This document shows, one piece after another, positions 1 to 10,800 of a stretch of DNA of 64,000 nt (position 1 is the first letter of the stretch; every line of letters begins with the position of its first letter). The stretch is from Oryzias latipes (taxonomy: Eukaryota > Chordata > Actinopteri > Beloniformes > Adrianichthyidae): contig NC_019867.2 of assembly GCF_002234675.1 (NCBI RefSeq), positions 31,624,614 through 31,688,613 of the forward strand, given 5' to 3'. Made by a program: the position numbers and the translations under genes. The notes beneath the pieces were generated by a model, which was given only the letters and a program-made list of their open reading frames with translations, was not told where the DNA came from and did not search any database.

Positions 1-165
1 ATCCACAGCCTGCCCACTCTACCACAGCCCAATTGACAGCTTTCATCAGATTTTTGCAGTCTGTTCTGATCTGGACACTGCCTGCAGCCGTTCACTCACT
101 TGAAGACCTTCGGGAAGGCGGACGCGTGTTCGTCATCAGCTGGACGCTTCTTTGAGTGACCCTGG
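1..165. other. unassigned flank
   Basis: No exon, RNA gene or repeat family was recognised here. It is the non-repetitive left flank of the 19-bp array. Confidence 0.4.
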
Positions 166-2046
166 TTGGAGGTTGCTGCTGCCTCAGGATTCTGCCGCTG
201 CCTCAGGATTCTGCCGCTGCTTCAGGATTCTGTCGCTGCCTCAGGATTCTGCTGCTGCTTCAGGATTCTGCTGCTGCCTCAGGATTCTGCCGCTGCCTCA
301 GGATTCTGTCGCTGCCTCAGGATTCTGCCGCTGCTTCAGGATTCTGCCGCTGCTTCAGGATTCTGTCGCTGCTTCAGGATTCTGCCGCTGCTTCAGGATT
401 CTGCTGCTGCTTCAGGATTCTGCAGCTGCCTCAGGATTCTGCTGCTGCTTCAGGATTCTGCAGCTGCCTCAGGATTCTGCTGCTGCTTCAGGATTCTGCC
501 GCTGCCTCAGGATTCTGTCGCTGCTTCAGGATTCTGCTGCTGCTTCAGGATTCTGCCGCTGCCTCAGGATTCTGCTGCTGCTTCAGGATTCTGCAGCTGC
601 CTCAGGATTCTGCCGCTGCTTCAGGATTCTGTCGCTGCCTCAGGATTCTGCCGCTGCTTCAGGATTCTGCCGCTGCTTCAGGATTCTGCTGCTGCTTCAG
701 GATTCTGCCGCTGCTTCAGGATTCTGCCTCTGCCTCAGGATTCTGCTGCTGCTTCAGGATTCTGTCGCTGCTTCAGGATTCTGCAGCTGCTTCAGGATTC
801 TGCTGCTGCTTCAGGATTCTGCAGCTGCCTCAGGATTCTGCCGCTGCTTCAGGATTCTGCCGCTGCTTCAGGATTCTGTCGCTGCTTCAGGATTCTGCCG
901 CTGCTTCAGGATTCTGCTGCTGCTTCAGGATTCTGCCGCTGCTTCAGGATTCTGTCGCTGCCTCAGGATTCTGCCGCTGCTTCAGGATTCTGCCGCTGCT
1001 TCAGGATTCTGCCGCTGCCACAGGATTCTGCTGCTGCCTCAGGATTCTGCTGCTGCTTCAGGATTCTGCTGCTGCCTCAGGATTCTGCAGCTGCTTCAGG
1101 ATTCTGTCGCTGCCTCAGGATTCTGCTGCTGCTTCAGGATTCTGCCGCTGCCTCAGGATTCTGCCGCTGCCTCAGGATTCTGCCGCTGCCTCAGGATTCT
1201 GCCGCTGCCTCAGGATTCTGCTGCTGCTTCAGGATTCTGCAGCTGCCTCAGGATTCTGCTGCTGCTTCAGGATTCTGCTGCTGCCTCAGGATTCTGCTGC
1301 TGCTTCAGGATTCTGCCGCTGCCTCAGGATTCTGCTGCTGCCTCAGGATTCTGCTGCTGCTTCAGGATTCTGTCGCTGCCTCAGGATTCTGCCGCTGCTT
1401 CAGGATTCTGCTGCTGCTTCTGGATTCTGCCGCTGCTTCAGGATTCTGTCGCTGCCTCAGGATTCTGCCGCTGCTTCAGGATTCTGCAGCTGCCTCAGGA
1501 TTCTGCCGCTGCTTCAGGATTCTGCCGCTGCTTCAGGATTCTGCCGCTGCTTCAGGATTCTGCTGCTGCCTCAGGATTCTGCTGCTGCTTCAGGATTCTG
1601 CTGCTGCCTCAGGATTCTGCTGCTGCTTCAGGATTCTGCCGCTGCTTCAGGATTCTGCCGCTGCTTCAGGATTCTGCCGCTGCTTCAGGATTCTGCTGCT
1701 GCTTCTGGATTCTGCCGCTGCTTCAGGATTCTGCTGCTGCCTCAGGATTCTGCTGCTGCTTCAGGATTCTGCTGCTGCCTCAGGATTCTGCTGCTGCTTC
1801 AGGATTCTGCCGCTGCTTCAGGATTCTGCCGCTGCTTCAGGATTCTGCCTCTGCCTCAGGATTCTGCTGCTGCTTCAGGATTCTGCTGCTGCTTCAGGAT
1901 TCTGCTGCTGCCTCAGGATTCTGCTGCTGCTTCAGGATTCTGCCGCTGCTTCAGGATTCTGCCGCTGCTTCAGGATTCTGCCGCTGCTTCAGGATTCTGC
2001 TGCTGCTTCTGGATTCTCCCGCTGCCTCAGGATTCTGCTGCTGAGG
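166..2046. repeat. 19-bp minisatellite, about 98 units
   Basis: The unit is CAGGATTCTGCCGCTGCCT, with variation at a few fixed sites (C/T/A at unit positions 11-12, C/T at 18). The CAGGATTCT core starts at 185 and the last full one at 2028, exactly 97 x 19 bp later, so there is no net indel. Because 19 is not a multiple of 3, each forward frame reads the same 19-residue peptide (DSAAASGFC...RILPLLQ type), and all three frames stay open for over 600 codons. This follows from the period and is not evidence of a gene. The array lies about 2.8 kb upstream of pierce1. Confidence 0.97.
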
Positions 2047-3722
2047 TCCACCTGTCAGACCTGAAGGGAAGAGGCACTCAGCACAGCCAGGCCGTAGCTT
2101 GGGATTGCTATGGCAACTGCAAGACTTGGCAAAGCAATCCCAAATGTGTAAACGCCTGAGGCTGCGTTCACACTGATCCCAGTTTGCACATCAGGAGCAG
2201 CCAGTTTCAATGTTAAGTCAATGGTACAGAGGTCATCTGAGGTCCTACGGCACGACTTACGGAGGGATTTTATGCCATTACTCCAAGCGCAACACGCACT
2301 GGTTTTTAGCATAAAACTCTGATCTTAAAACTACGTTCCTGTAGTTTAGCATACAAACGAATGAGAATCTCCTTGCAGTCACTCAGTGACCTCTAAGTTA
2401 CTGCGGAGACAAAATCCTGGAGCCGCCCGTCCCCTTCAGTGCTGAAACTGGGCTTAGCTTTTGGATTGTAGCGTCTAACTTTAAGTGGATTTCTTCAACA
2501 ATTTGCATTAGTTACATGTTTTTCTTTTAAATCTCCTCTCTCTTTCTCCATTCATAGTAGTTTTTGGTTTAAAAAAAAGCGGATTTAAGAAAAATCTTAT
2601 TATTTTCGACTCCTAATATTACTCTATTCTATGCATACATTAAACAGATAACCAACTAAAAAAGCTTCGTTAAGTCATAATCAGTATCTTGTCCCACCAG
2701 GCTTCTTGTTTTTGAATCCATATTTTTCATTGTGTATTTCTTTTAATTGTGTAACATTTGTACTCATTTTGATCCTTTCCTCCATGTTATTCCACAATCT
2801 GACCCCACAGACAGAAATGCCCTTTTTGGGTCGTCCATACATGAGGTTGTTTCTGTAAATATTCTCCTTCTCTATCCTGAAGTGGTTTTATATTTTGTAA
2901 CCTTTAACCTTGTAAACTAAAATGCTGGTGTGTTCATAATTTCCCATGAATGAATTATACTTATGTTGGCCCTTCAAAATAAGAGACTCAAATGACATTT
3001 GTTTTTCAGCTGAACATAAACACGCTCGCATTCTGACCAACAATGAAGTTAATCCCAACATTTAACATAGGAATGCTGGAGTGTTGTACCAGGTTTTAAT
3101 TACATTGGCAATAGGATCCCACACATGATTTCTTGTATTGTAAAAGTGAGCTTCTGTCCGGCTGTCCACAGAGGACCATATCACAGGCTGGACTCTCCTG
3201 CATCCGTCCTAATGTTGTCCAGCGTTTGCACTTTCCTTTGTCTTTGTTGGAGTTCCTGTGAGCGTCTGTGACCATGGATACAGGTCGTCTGTCCTGTCCC
3301 CACCACAAAGACGCTGCACCAGCATCTCCACCGTTTCACAGCTGCTCATCTCAAACCATCACTCCAAACATGCAAAACGTCTCAAATCTGTCACACATCT
3401 GCGCTCAGAAACCTTCTCTCTGCTGCCTCTCCCACTTTGCTCACCCTCCAAAACCTGCCTTCATCCTGTTTTCTAATCGTTGGCACGGCACCATGAATTC
3501 TGGTGATTTTATTGAACAGGATGACACGGAGTTCCATCCATTTTGCTAGAAAGCGCTGTCAGCTTTTCTGAAGCAAATGTACGTTGGATCTGCAGGTGAA
3601 CAGGTGGAAGAATATGATCAGAAATGAATTTGGAAAAAGTCTTAGAAAAAGTCGGCCCAACTTGAAAGAATTTTCTGTTTCTGTACTCGTACATGTAGGC
3701 CCATGTGACCTGGCTTTGTGGT
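2047..3722. other. intergenic, possible old retroelement debris
   Basis: No exon was recognised. From about 2640 to 3110 the AT-rich sequence resembles, on the minus strand, the 3' part of a fish LINE, but I cannot assign a family. The other short open frames here have no recognisable similarity. Confidence 0.3.
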
Positions 3723-4240
3723 TAGATAGATAGATAGATAGATGACTTTATTAATCCCACAATGGGGAAATTTCATTTCTCTGTGGCAGCAACACGACAT
3801 TCAGAAATAATCTATATAATATAACATCAATAAAGGACATCACAAATTACATTTATATTAGATAATTAAAAATATTACTAAAATTATTATGAAAAATTAT
3901 TATCAAAAATGAGATTCTTATTAAATAAAAAAATAAATATTAAATATTAAATAAATACAGCTGCAAGAGTGTAAAAAACATGCGGCCTGCAAAACATGTA
4001 AACTGTAAAAAAAACATTACAAATTTTTTTTTTCAAAATACAGAAATAACTAATGAAGTTCACACCAAAAACAAAAACAAAAAACTGTTCAGGAATAAAA
4101 AACAATTTAAAATTGAAAAACAACAACTACAACAAAATAAAATAAATAAATAAATGAGTGAATGAAAAAACACCCTGGGACCGTGGAGTGTCACTGTAAC
4201 ACAGTGTTGTACAGTCTGATGGCTGTGGGGAGGAATTAAC
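3723..4240 (-). mobile_element. LINE 3'-end fragment with GATA tail
   Basis: A (GATA)n run at about 3724-3742 is followed by a segment reading ACTTTATTAATCCCACAATG, a typical reverse-complement 3' end of fish RTE/Rex-type LINEs. A related 3' end, with a different short tandem tail, starts at 23818. The family name is inference from this junction, and no reverse-transcriptase frame remains. Confidence 0.55.
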
Positions 4241-4773
4241 AACTAATACTGACTCTTCTTGGAAAAATGCATGTCTATATCCTAATGCTTTTCTTTGTTT
4301 AATCGTTCATTATTCTAAAGCGTAGTTTTTGTCAAAACTGCTGTAAAAAGTCATGAAATATAATATTGAAATAATGGGAGAAAGTACAAAGTGTTCCCAG
4401 ATTTGAAATACTATTTCATGAAACAAATCCGTGAAATGAAGATCGTTTTTAAATCCAAACCAGAGCTTGATTTGGTTCACAGATTATTACAATATTTCAT
4501 ATTCATGAGAAATATATTTTTGTAAATTCATTATTGAAAAAAAAACTCATTTTCTATAAAGTTTGTACTTGATTCACATTTCATGAAAGCTTGGTTAAAA
4601 GACCCTCCTGGGCCTCCGTAGTTACAGCTTTCAGCTCAGCAAATGAGCAAAGAATTACATTCATTAAAAGAAGGATAGGCTCCAGCAACCCCCAGGTTCA
4701 GAAAATAAAAGGATCAACAAAAGCCAAAAGCTAATGATTAGCTATTAGCTTTGAAAGAGGAGGAACCAGAGAG
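4241..4773. other. intergenic, AT-rich
   Basis: Nothing recognisable was seen apart from AT-rich sequence leading into the pierce1 promoter. Confidence 0.35.
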
Positions 4774-4781
4774 TGACGTCA
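4774..4781 (+). promoter_or_regulatory. perfect CRE, pierce1 promoter
   Basis: TGACGTCA is the full palindromic cAMP-response element bound by CREB/ATF factors. It lies 48 bp upstream of the pierce1 ATG and directly abuts an X-box-like site. Use in vivo is inference. Confidence 0.55.
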
Positions 4782-4795
4782 GTCTCCACGGCAAC
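4782..4795 (+). promoter_or_regulatory. X-box-like RFX site, pierce1 promoter
   Basis: GTCTCCACGGCAAC matches the RFX consensus GTNRCC-N2-RGYAAC except at position 4. The right half-site is perfect. RFX factors drive ciliary genes, and the site lies 33 bp upstream of the start codon of an axonemal gene, which strengthens an otherwise short motif match. Confidence 0.5.
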
Positions 4796-4828
4796 CGCAG
4801 TGTGATTTGGTGACATTGAGCAGCGGCC

Positions 4829-7800
4829 ATGGAGAACCGGAAAGTTCAGACCAGCGACTTTTACCGGACGGATCCGGACCTGCCACGGAGGTTCAACGAC
4901 CCCGACTGTTTCCATGGTTACGGGTATGTCGCGCGCCGTTTCGGTGTTGTTTGTCCGTGAGTAGAAGGGCTTTAACGGAGGTTGCCAGGGTTACCGGGGT
5001 CTCCGCGCCTCCTCAGGTGTGTTCAGGTAAATAATTGGCTCGTGCGCGGCACACGATCATGTGACAGAAGGGATTCTGTTCAGATTTGACTTGAACACAG
5101 ATGATTTCTCCTCACTGTTATAGCCATGGCGTTTCATCGCTGCCATAAAGAAAAGTGGGTCTGCAGCGCATGCGTCGCACAGGGGCGCCGGCCAAAGGGG
5201 GCGCCAAACCAAAGTTGTGAAAATTATTTAGAGTTCGTATTTTTTTTTATTTCACAGCTGTTTGTGCACAAATATTTACATGATATGATCAGTAACAGAA
5301 GCACATCGTAACCCCCCCCCCTGCAGCCGCTCCTCCCTCGGGTTTTGAACAGAGTTCAATCCAGCACGTCCTCGAGAACGCTCTTGCGCGCTCTCGCGAA
5401 GACGCGCTTTAAATAGAAAGGCAAAAGAAAATCAAAACAGAAAACGCAAAAGGGACAAAGATGTGGTGAGGATGAAGAAACGTTTCTCTAAATGGTTGAG
5501 AGACAGCAGGAACGTTAAAGCCGTGATAAAAACATTCAGGCTGAAGCTGCTGGTGTCCTGCAGCTGCACTGAGCAGGATTTACAGCATCAATTATCATGA
5601 AGAGGAAATAAAGGAGTTTGTTTGTGCTGATTTTGTTTTAAATAATTTCTTTAGTGAGATGTACCAAAACACTGAAAAGGTTTTTATCCACTGACTGAAA
5701 CAGCATTAAATGATGATAAAAGCTGCTCCTGTGTGTGATGGTGGGTTAGATGGTGTTTTGTTTCTTTTTTTTATTGTTAAATGTTTGGATAATTATTGTT
5801 TTTGAGTGACTATTTAGCTTACAGCCTGTTGCTTTTAATTTCACTTTGGCTGAACAACATTTTGGACTTCGGTTGAACATTTGGAGATGTTTGACAACAA
5901 TAAAGAAATCTATTCTATTCTATTCCAGTACTAACCGATATCCAAAAATATAATATAAAAATTAAAAATGTTTCTATTTTATATATAGTTTATAGTATTA
6001 AGTATTCTTTCTTCCTAACACAAAGTTTATATCAAACAGCTGTGAGGATGGAGAGAAAGACGAGAAAAAAGAAAAAGAATCAGGACAGAAGGAGGAAAGA
6101 AACAGGCTGGTCTGATGGTGGAGATTCAGGGCAAAGCCAGTTCAGACCAAGTCAGTCCTTTTTAAAATAGTATTCTTTATTTCAAAAAATGTGCATAAGA
6201 AAGTTGTTTAATTTATTTAAAACATTAAATAATTGTTGCTTGTCGTAGGATTTAGTGGAGAAGAACACAGAAGAGGTGAAGGAGACAGACGTGAGGTTGG
6301 TGATGCATCTGATAGAAAAGAGAGCAGAGATGACTTCAGGTAGGAATCATTCAACTATTGAAGTAATAAAAACCCAGATGCTCATTCTGGTTTAAACTTC
6401 TGCTGACCACCTGTTCACTTATTTTGGGAAAACAAGTGCAGACATACATGACAAGAGAAGAATGAGGAGAGAGGTTCAGATGATGATGATGATGATAGAG
6501 AGACAATCGGCTGATGATGAAGATGTCACGGTGGGGGATGAGGGAGTACCCAGGTGCAGAGAGGAGGAGGTTCCAGGGGAGAAAGATCTTTAATAACTTA
6601 AAAACAAACTAGAAACCAAAATCCACTGCTTGAGCAGGCGAGAGAAACTGGAAAAACACTTGAATGTGGAAATAGAAAAATATGGAGCAGCACAGGAGGA
6701 AGGAAAGACAGGACTTAAATACACACAGACAAACGAGACACGGCTGATAACGATAAGGACAGATGGGGACCAAAAGTAAAACTCAATACTACAACAAAAC
6801 AGGAAACCTTTCAAAAAAAAACAGGAAACTGAACTCAAAACCTGACAGAACAAAAAGAAAACCAAAACACAAAACTAAAGAAAGTCAAACCACAACAGAA
6901 GAGGAGAAGAACAGAGAGGTGCAGAGGAGGGGGCTGAGGCAAAGGCATCACTCAGAAGGGGAATCATTGAGGCAAAACACAATTGAAAAAAGCTCACTGA
7001 AATGTTCTGATATTCCAAGATCAAATAAGAAGTAATGAGATTTATACATTTAAACAATAAAAGTGTTGTGTGGGTGTTTAGATATCTTTAGGAGGGGTGG
7101 ATGGGATGTTTTTTTATGTTCATTTATGTGTGTGTGTGTTTGTGTGTGTGTGGGGGGGGGTTAATGTGGCAGCATACCCCTATGAAATTAGGTCGTTGTA
7201 CCCCTGCCCGAACCGTCAGCTGTTTTCGTACTAATGCGTGGTTTGTTCTGTTTGTGTCTCAGAGTGAAGCCGACTCATCCGTTATACCGAACATCCAACC
7301 AAACCTACGGCAGCAACAAACCAACAGTGCATGAAATGCCGGTGAGTGCTGGAACCTCCTGTGAGACTCAGAAACCTCCACTGAGTCTCAGAAACCTCTT
7401 CTGAGTCTCAAAAACCTCCTCTGAGTCTCAGAAAACTCTTCTGAGTCTCAAAAACCTCCTCTGAGTCTCAGAAACCCCATATGAGTCTCAGAAACCTTTT
7501 CTGAGTCTCAGAAACCTCACCTGAGTCCCAGAAACCTCCTCTGAGTCCCAGAAACCTCCACTGAGTCCCAGAAAGCTCCCCTGAGTCTCAGAAACCTCAT
7601 CTGAGTCCCAGAAACCTCCTCTGAGTCCCAGAAACCTCCCCTGAGTCTCAGAAACCTCATCTGAGTATCAGAAACCTCTTCTGAGTCTCAAAAACCTCTT
7701 CTGAGTCTCAGAAACCTCTTCTGAGTCTCAGAAACCTCACCTGAGTCCCAGAAAACTCCACTGAGTCCCAGAAACCTCCTCTGAGTCCCAGAAACCTCCT

Positions 7801-10800
7801 CTGAGTCCCAGAAACCTCCACTGAGTCCCAGAAAGCTCCCCTGAGTCTCAGAAACCTCATCTGAGTCTCAGAAACCTCCCCTGAGTCTCAGAAACCTTTT
7901 CTGAGTCTCAGAAACCTCACCTGAGTCCCAAAAAACTCCACTGAGTCCCAGAAACCTCCTCTGAGTCCCAGAAACCTCCACTGAGTCCCAGAAAGCTCCC
8001 CTGAGTCTCAGAAACCTCATCTGAGTCTCAGAAACCTCCCCTGAGTCTCAGAAACCTCCCCTGAGTCTCAGAAACCTCATCTGAGTCCCAGAAACCTCCT
8101 CTGAGTCCCAGAAACCTCCCCCGAGTCCCAGAAACCTCCTCTGAGTCTCAGAAACCTACCCTGAGTCTCAAAAACCTCCTCTGAGTCTCAGAAACCTCCT
8201 CTGAGTCTCAGAAACCTCCTCTGAGTTCCAGAAACCTCCACTGAGTCCCAGAAACCTCCCCTGAGTCTCAGAAACCTCATCTGAGTTTCAGAAACCTCAT
8301 CTGAGTCTCAGAAACCTCCCCTGAGACTCAAAAACCTCCTCTGAGTCTCAGAAACCTCATCTGAGTCTCAGAAACCTCCTCTGAGTCTCAGAAACCCCAT
8401 ATGAGTCTCAGAAACCTTTTCTGAGTCTCAGAAACCTCATCTGAGTCCCAGAAAACTCCACTGAGTCCCAGAAACCTCCTCTGAGTCCCAGAAACCTCCT
8501 CTGAGTCTCAGAAACCTCCTCTGAGTCTCAAAAACCTCCTCTGAGTCTCAGAAACCTCCTCTGAGTCCCAGAAACCTCCCCTGAGTCCCAGAAACCTCCT
8601 CTGAGTCCCAGAAAACTCCACTGAGTCCCAGAAACCTCCTCTGAGTCCCAGAAAACTCCACTGAGTCACAGAAACCTCCTCTGAGTCCCATAAACCTCTT
8701 CTGAGTCTCAAAAACCTCCTCTGAGTCTCAGAAACCCCATATGAGTCTCAGAAACCTTTTCTGAGTCTCAGAAACCTCACCTGAGTCCCAGAAAACTCCA
8801 CTGAGTCCCAGAAACCTCCTCTGAGTCCCAGAAACCTCCACTGAGTCCCAGAAAGCTCCCCTGAGTCTCAGAAACCTCATCTGAGTCCCAGAAACCTCCT
8901 CTGAGTCCCAGAAACCTCCCCTGAGTCTCAGAAACCTCATCTGAGTCCCAGAAACCTCCTCTGAGTCCCAGAAAACTCCACTGAGTCCCAGAAACCTCCT
9001 CTGAGTCTCAGAAACCTCTTCTGAGTCTTAAAAACCTCCTCTGAGTCTCAGAAACCCCATATGAGTCTCAGAAACCTTTTCTGAGTCCCAGAAACCTCAC
9101 CTGAGTCCCAGAAAACTCCACTGAGTCCCAGAAACCTCCTCTGAGTCCCAGAAACCTCCACTGAGTCCCAGAAAGCTCCCCTGAGTCTCAGAAACCTCAT
9201 CTGAGTCCCAGAAACCTCCCCTGAGTCCCAGAAACCTCCCCTGAGTCTCAGAAACCTCATCTGAGTCTCAGAAACCTCTTCTGAGTCTCAAAAACCTCTT
9301 CTGAGTCTCAGAAACCCCATATGAGTCTCAGAAACCTCTTCTGAGTCTCAGAAACCTCACCTGAGTCCCAGAAAACTCCACTGAGTCCCAGAAACCTCCT
9401 CTGAGTCCCAGAAACCTCCACTGAGTCCCAGAAAGCTCCCCTGAGTCTCAGAAACCTCATCTGAGTCTCAGAAACCTCCCCTGAGTCTCAGAAACCTTTT
9501 CTGAGTCTCAGAAACCTCACCTGAGTCCCAGAAAACTCCACTGATTCCCAGAAACCTCCTCTGAGTCCCAGAAACCTCCACTGAGTCCCAGAAAGCTCCC
9601 CTGAGTCTCAGAAACCTCATCTGAGTCTCGGAAACCTCCCCTGAGTCTCAGAAACCTCCCCTGAGTCTCAGAAACCTCATCTGAGTCCCAGAAACCTCCT
9701 CTGAGTCCCAGAAACCTCCCCTGAGTCCCAGAAACCTCCTCTGAGTCTCAGAAACCTCCTCTGAGTCTCAAAAACCTCCTCTGAGTCTCAGAAACCTCCT
9801 CTGAGTCTCAGAAACCTCCTCTGAGTTCCAGAAACCTCCACTGAGTCCCAGAAACCTCCCCTGAGTCTCAGAAACCTCATCTGAGTTTCAGAAACCTCAT
9901 CTGAGTCTCAGAAACCTCCCCTGAGTCTCAAAAACCTCCTCTGAGTCTCAGAAACCTCATCTGAGTCTCAGAAACCTCCTCTGAGTCTCAGAAACCCCAT
10001 ATGAGTCTCAGAAACCTTTTCTGAGTCTCAGAAACCTCATCTGAGTCCCAGAAAACTCCACTGAGTCCCAGAAACCTCCTCTGAGTCCCAGAAACCTCCT
10101 CTGAGTCTCAGAAACCTCCTCTGAGTCTCAAAAACCTCCTCTGAGTCTCAGAAACCTCCTCTGAGTCCCAGAAACCTCCCCTGAGTCCCAGAAACCTCCT
10201 CTGAGTCCCAGAAAACTCCACTGAGTCCCAGAAACCTCCTCTGAGTCCCAGAAAACTCCACTGAGTCCCAGAAACCTCCTCTGAGTCCCAGAAACCTCCT
10301 CTGAGTCTCAAAAACCTCCTCTGAGTCTCAGAAACCCCATATGAGTCTCAGAAACCTTTTCTGAGACTCAGAAACCTCATCTGAGTCCCAGAAAACTCCA
10401 CTGAGTCCCAGAAACCTCCTCCGAGTCCCAGAAAACTCCACTGAGTCCCAGAAACCTCCTCTGAGTCCCAGAAACCTCCTCTGAGTCCCAGAAACCTCCT
10501 CTGAGTCTCAAACACCTCCTCTGAGTCTCAGAAACCTCCTCTGAGTCTCAGAAACCTCCTCTGAGTTCCAGAAACCTCCACTGAGTCCCAGAAACCTCCA
10601 CTGAGTCCCAGAAACCTCCTCTGAGTCTCAGAAACCTCATCTGAGTCTCAGAAACCTCCCCTGAGTCTCAAAAACCTCCTCTGAGTCTCAGAAACCTCAT
10701 CTGAGTCTCAGAAACCTCCCCTGAGTCTCAAAAACCTCCTCTGAGTCTCAGAAATCTCATCTGAGTCTCAGAAACCTCATTTGTGTCTCAGAAACCTCCA

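Noticed and set aside
152-2159. Three overlapping frames of 630-667 codons on the + strand
   Set aside because: They are the same 19-bp repeat read in three phases. There is no codon bias, domain or conserved start; a period not divisible by 3 explains them.
4907-4921. X-box-like TTTCCATGGTTACGG in pierce1 exon 1
   Set aside because: It has two mismatches to the consensus and lies in coding sequence (FHGYG), so it is explained by the protein.
8508-10311. Minus-strand frames of 67-70 codons with [10 protein letters not shown]-type repeats
   Set aside because: They arise from the 20-bp minisatellite and repeat at 320 and 1600 bp because of the higher-order duplications.
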